Source of the DNA: Bradyrhizobium sp. CIAT3101
GTDB taxonomy: Bacteria; Pseudomonadota; Alphaproteobacteria; Rhizobiales; Xanthobacteraceae
Assembly (NCBI RefSeq): GCF_029714945.1
Contig: NZ_CP121634.1
Coordinates: 7,399,001-7,463,000 of the forward strand
DNA: 64,000 bases
Direction: 5' to 3'
Shown one piece after another: positions 62,066 to 64,000 of this stretch. Numbering within the stretch: the stretch's first letter is position 1; each line of letters opens with the position of its first letter. A model generated the notes under the pieces. The model did no database searches, was not told where the DNA came from, and saw nothing but the letters and a program-made list of their open reading frames with translations. The position numbers and the translations under genes were made by a program.

Positions 62066-63280
62066 ATGAGGCGATCGTTGAAGATACTTATCGTGAACAC
62101 CCTCTATCCTCCCGACATCATGGGCGGAGCAGAGGTATCGGTATCGCTGCTCGCAGAAGCCTTCATGCGCAAGGGCCACCAGGTCGCCGTCGTCTGCCTG
62201 CAGGAGGCGGGCGACGTCTCGGTAGGAGATCGCAACGGCATCCGCACCTATCGGGTGCAGATCGACAATACATACTGGCCGTTTGGACAGACGCGGAAAC
62301 CGCCACGGATCGACCGGCTGCGATGGCACTTGCGGGATACCTGGAACAGGCGCGCAGCCAAGCGCTTTGCCGCGATCCTCGACACCGAGAAGCCGGACGT
62401 CGTTCACACCAACAATCTGACCGGATTCTCCGTGTCGCTGTGGGCAGAGGCCAAGCGTCGCAATATCCGTGTCGTCCATACGCTGCGGGACTATTCACTC
62501 ATCTGCAAACGGTCGACGCTGTTCAGCAAGGGCGATACGTGCAAGGAGCGCTGCCTGGCATGCAAGACGATGACCGTGCCGTATCTCTATGCCTCGCGCA
62601 TGGTCGATGCGGTGGTCTCCAACAGCCAGTACGTGCTGGACCGGCACCTGAAACCCGGCTTCTTCCCGGGCGTACCTCACAAGGTGATCTACAACATCGC
62701 GGACGCCAGCGCGGGACTTGCCCCGCCGTCTCCGGACGCCGACCTGGCTTTCGGCTTCATCGGCCGGATTGAGCCCGAAAAAGGCATCGATGTCGTCCTG
62801 AAAGCAGTCTCTCTGCTCCCCGATTCGGGCTGGCAACTCAAAATCGCCGGAAAGGGCCTTGAAGCTTACGTGAGAGAGCTGAAGGGACGGTATGATAATC
62901 CGAGGATCAAATGGCTTGGCTTCGTGAAGTCCGCGGAATTTTACTCCGCCGTGGATGTTTGCCTAATTAGCTCGGTTTGGCCTGAGCCATTGCCGCGGAC
63001 ACTGATAGAAAGCATCAATGCCGGACGCGCGACCATTTGCTCAACCGCCGGCGGAATACCAGAAATCTCTCATTTCTCGACGACACTCGGCTCGTACGAG
63101 CCAAGTGACCACCACAAACTGGCCGAACTGATGAAGCAGGCAATCAGTGAGGCGGCAAAATGGAAGCAGACTTTCCCGCCTCGGCCTGACTTTGCAGCCA
63201 GCTTCACACCGGAAGCTGTCACCGGACAATATCTCGACGTTTATTTGGAAGGCACTTCGAACACCGATGGAGAAAGATGA
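62066..63280 (+). CDS. GT4-type glycosyltransferase with Cys-rich loop
   Basis: The 404-residue GT-B enzyme starts LKILIVNTLYPPDIMGGAEV, then VVHTNNLTGFSVSLWAEAKR, HTLRDYSLICK, FSKGDTCKERCLAC (Cys cluster), FGFIGRIEPEKGIDVVLKAV and the E-x7-E region PEPLPRTLIESINAGRATIC. The Cys cluster resembles that of the next gene and is a feature of a GT4 subgroup, perhaps a metal- or disulfide-stabilised loop. ATG at 62066 gives the typical N-terminus; an upstream ATG (62003) has no ribosome site. Confidence 0.87.
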   Translation: MRRSLKILIVNTLYPPDIMGGAEVSVSLLAEAFMRKGHQVAVVCLQEAGDVSVGDRNGIRTYRVQIDNTYWPFGQTRKPPRIDRLRWHLRDTWNRRAAKRFAAILDTEKPDVVHTNNLTGFSVSLWAEAKRRNIRVVHTLRDYSLICKRSTLFSKGDTCKERCLACKTMTVPYLYASRMVDAVVSNSQYVLDRHLKPGFFPGVPHKVIYNIADASAGLAPPSPDADLAFGFIGRIEPEKGIDVVLKAVSLLPDSGWQLKIAGKGLEAYVRELKGRYDNPRIKWLGFVKSAEFYSAVDVCLISSVWPEPLPRTLIESINAGRATICSTAGGIPEISHFSTTLGSYEPSDHHKLAELMKQAISEAAKWKQTFPPRPDFAASFTPEAVTGQYLDVYLEGTSNTDGER

Positions 63281-63331
63281 GAAGAACTCTCGGGGTTCGT
63301 TCACAAATGTATATTGGATGAGATCCTTCCC

Positions 63332-64000
63332 ATGAGGATATTGATCACATCGTCACTGTACCCGACACCGGGCGCACCGAAGGTGGTCGGCGGGGCCGAG
63401 ATATTCGTGCGCCGCATTGCCGAAGGCCTTTTGAAGAGTGGCGATGAAGTCGAAGTCGTTCGCGCCGCCTCGCTGCCTGAGCAGGCGATGGAGACGAGCA
63501 ACGGCATCGACGTATATTCGGCGCCGGTCCACAACATCTACCGGCCCTTCACCGGACAGCGCAGCGCGCCTGCGCGGGGATTGTGGCACGCGACGGAGGA
63601 CTGGCGTCAAAACGCTGAACTTGTGGCCAGCAGGATCAAGGCATTCAAGCCCGACGTGCTACACTCGAACAACCTCTCGGGCCTCACCACGGCGGTATGG
63701 AAGACGGCGGCCGAGCTCAATGTGCCGGTGCTTCACACGTTGCACGACTACTACCTGACCTGCCCGCGGTGCTCGCGCTTCTCGAAGGGGAAGGCCTGCG
63801 AGCATACCTGCATGAGTTGCAGGCTGCTGACCATCAATCGCCGAAGCGCAACCAAATATCTGCGCGGCGTCGTCGGCGTGAGCCAGCGCATCCTCGACAT
63901 CCATCTGGAGACGGGCCTGTTCGCCGATACGCAGCTGCGCAAGGTCATCCCCCATGCATCGACGATGCCGGTCTCCGCGCCTTCGAAGTATTCCGCGGGT
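63332..64000 (+). CDS. GT4-type glycosyltransferase, cut by the window end
   Basis: At least 223 residues are visible and the frame runs off the right edge, so the C-terminal donor-binding half is missing here. The N-terminal half reads MRILITSSLYPTPGAPKVVG, GGAEIFVRRIAEGLLKSGDE, VLHSNNLSGLTTAVWKTAAE, HTLHDYYLTCPRCSRF and GKACEHTCMSCRLL. It is a clear paralogue of the preceding gene, with the same Cys cluster. ATG at 63332; the gap of 51 bp suggests one operon. Confidence 0.87.
   Translation, partial: MRILITSSLYPTPGAPKVVGGAEIFVRRIAEGLLKSGDEVEVVRAASLPEQAMETSNGIDVYSAPVHNIYRPFTGQRSAPARGLWHATEDWRQNAELVASRIKAFKPDVLHSNNLSGLTTAVWKTAAELNVPVLHTLHDYYLTCPRCSRFSKGKACEHTCMSCRLLTINRRSATKYLRGVVGVSQRILDIHLETGLFADTQLRKVIPHASTMPVSAPSKYSAG

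Overview
The window is a GC-rich alphaproteobacterial chromosome segment, most likely from Bradyrhizobium or a very close relative. The main grounds are the dispersed palindromic repeats (the 'GTAGGGTGGGC...GCCCACCCTAC' family in three copies, plus several other families), the paralogue-rich gene content, and the many GTG/TTG starts. The gene content is ordinary chromosomal. I recognise no tRNA, rRNA, insertion sequence, prophage or CRISPR array.

Left third (1-30.5 kb). A truncated DeoR/GlpR-type regulator and a HAD phosphatase are followed by a tandem pair of SnoaL-like genes in which one copy has lost its signal peptide. A minus-strand fatty-acid beta-oxidation operon (fadE, thiolase, fadJ, YciA thioesterase) comes next. 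Upstream of it lies an efflux operon (membrane-fusion lipoprotein, RND pump, TetR, flavin reductase-like). Further along are an MFS transporter, a DUF2809 protein whose C-terminus is encoded by a repeat, a YcaQ/AlkX-type DNA glycosylase, a secreted caspase-like protein divergent from an OmpA-domain protein with two CRP/FNR-type palindromes between them, a PMT-family mannosyltransferase, a translationally coupled FecR-like/beta-barrel pair, two VOC proteins, a cupin, CsbD, FKBP, a gamma-glutamyltransferase-like enzyme, TrhO and SlyX.

Middle (30.5-53.7 kb). This part holds a PAS-GGDEF diguanylate cyclase, hemE, an apparent tetR-GMC oxidoreductase-hemC-like operon divergent from a SnoaL gene across two TetR-type palindromes, a two-CxxCH cytochrome and a 1459-residue autotransporter with internal repeats. 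Next come a scar where remnants of a MarR regulator and a flavin monooxygenase meet head to head, a GGDEF-EAL protein, a vanA-gntR-vanB demethylase operon with its own putative operators, phosphoglucomutase, an alpha/beta hydrolase, an orphan OmpR-type response regulator and an MBL-fold hydrolase.

Right end (53.8-64 kb). Sugar-nucleotide and exopolysaccharide genes: aldose-1-epimerase-like, UDP-glucose dehydrogenase, UDP-glucuronate epimerase, four GT4 glycosyltransferases (the last cut by the window edge) and an outer-membrane polysaccharide export lipoprotein. Together with pgm at 49-50 kb these supply UDP-glucose, UDP-GlcA and UDP-GalA and would assemble and export a uronate-containing polysaccharide.

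No single new system is proven here. The best candidates for follow-up are the tetR-GMC-hemC-like operon with its operators, the MarR/monooxygenase deletion scar, the FecR/beta-barrel pair, and the caspase/OmpA divergent promoter.
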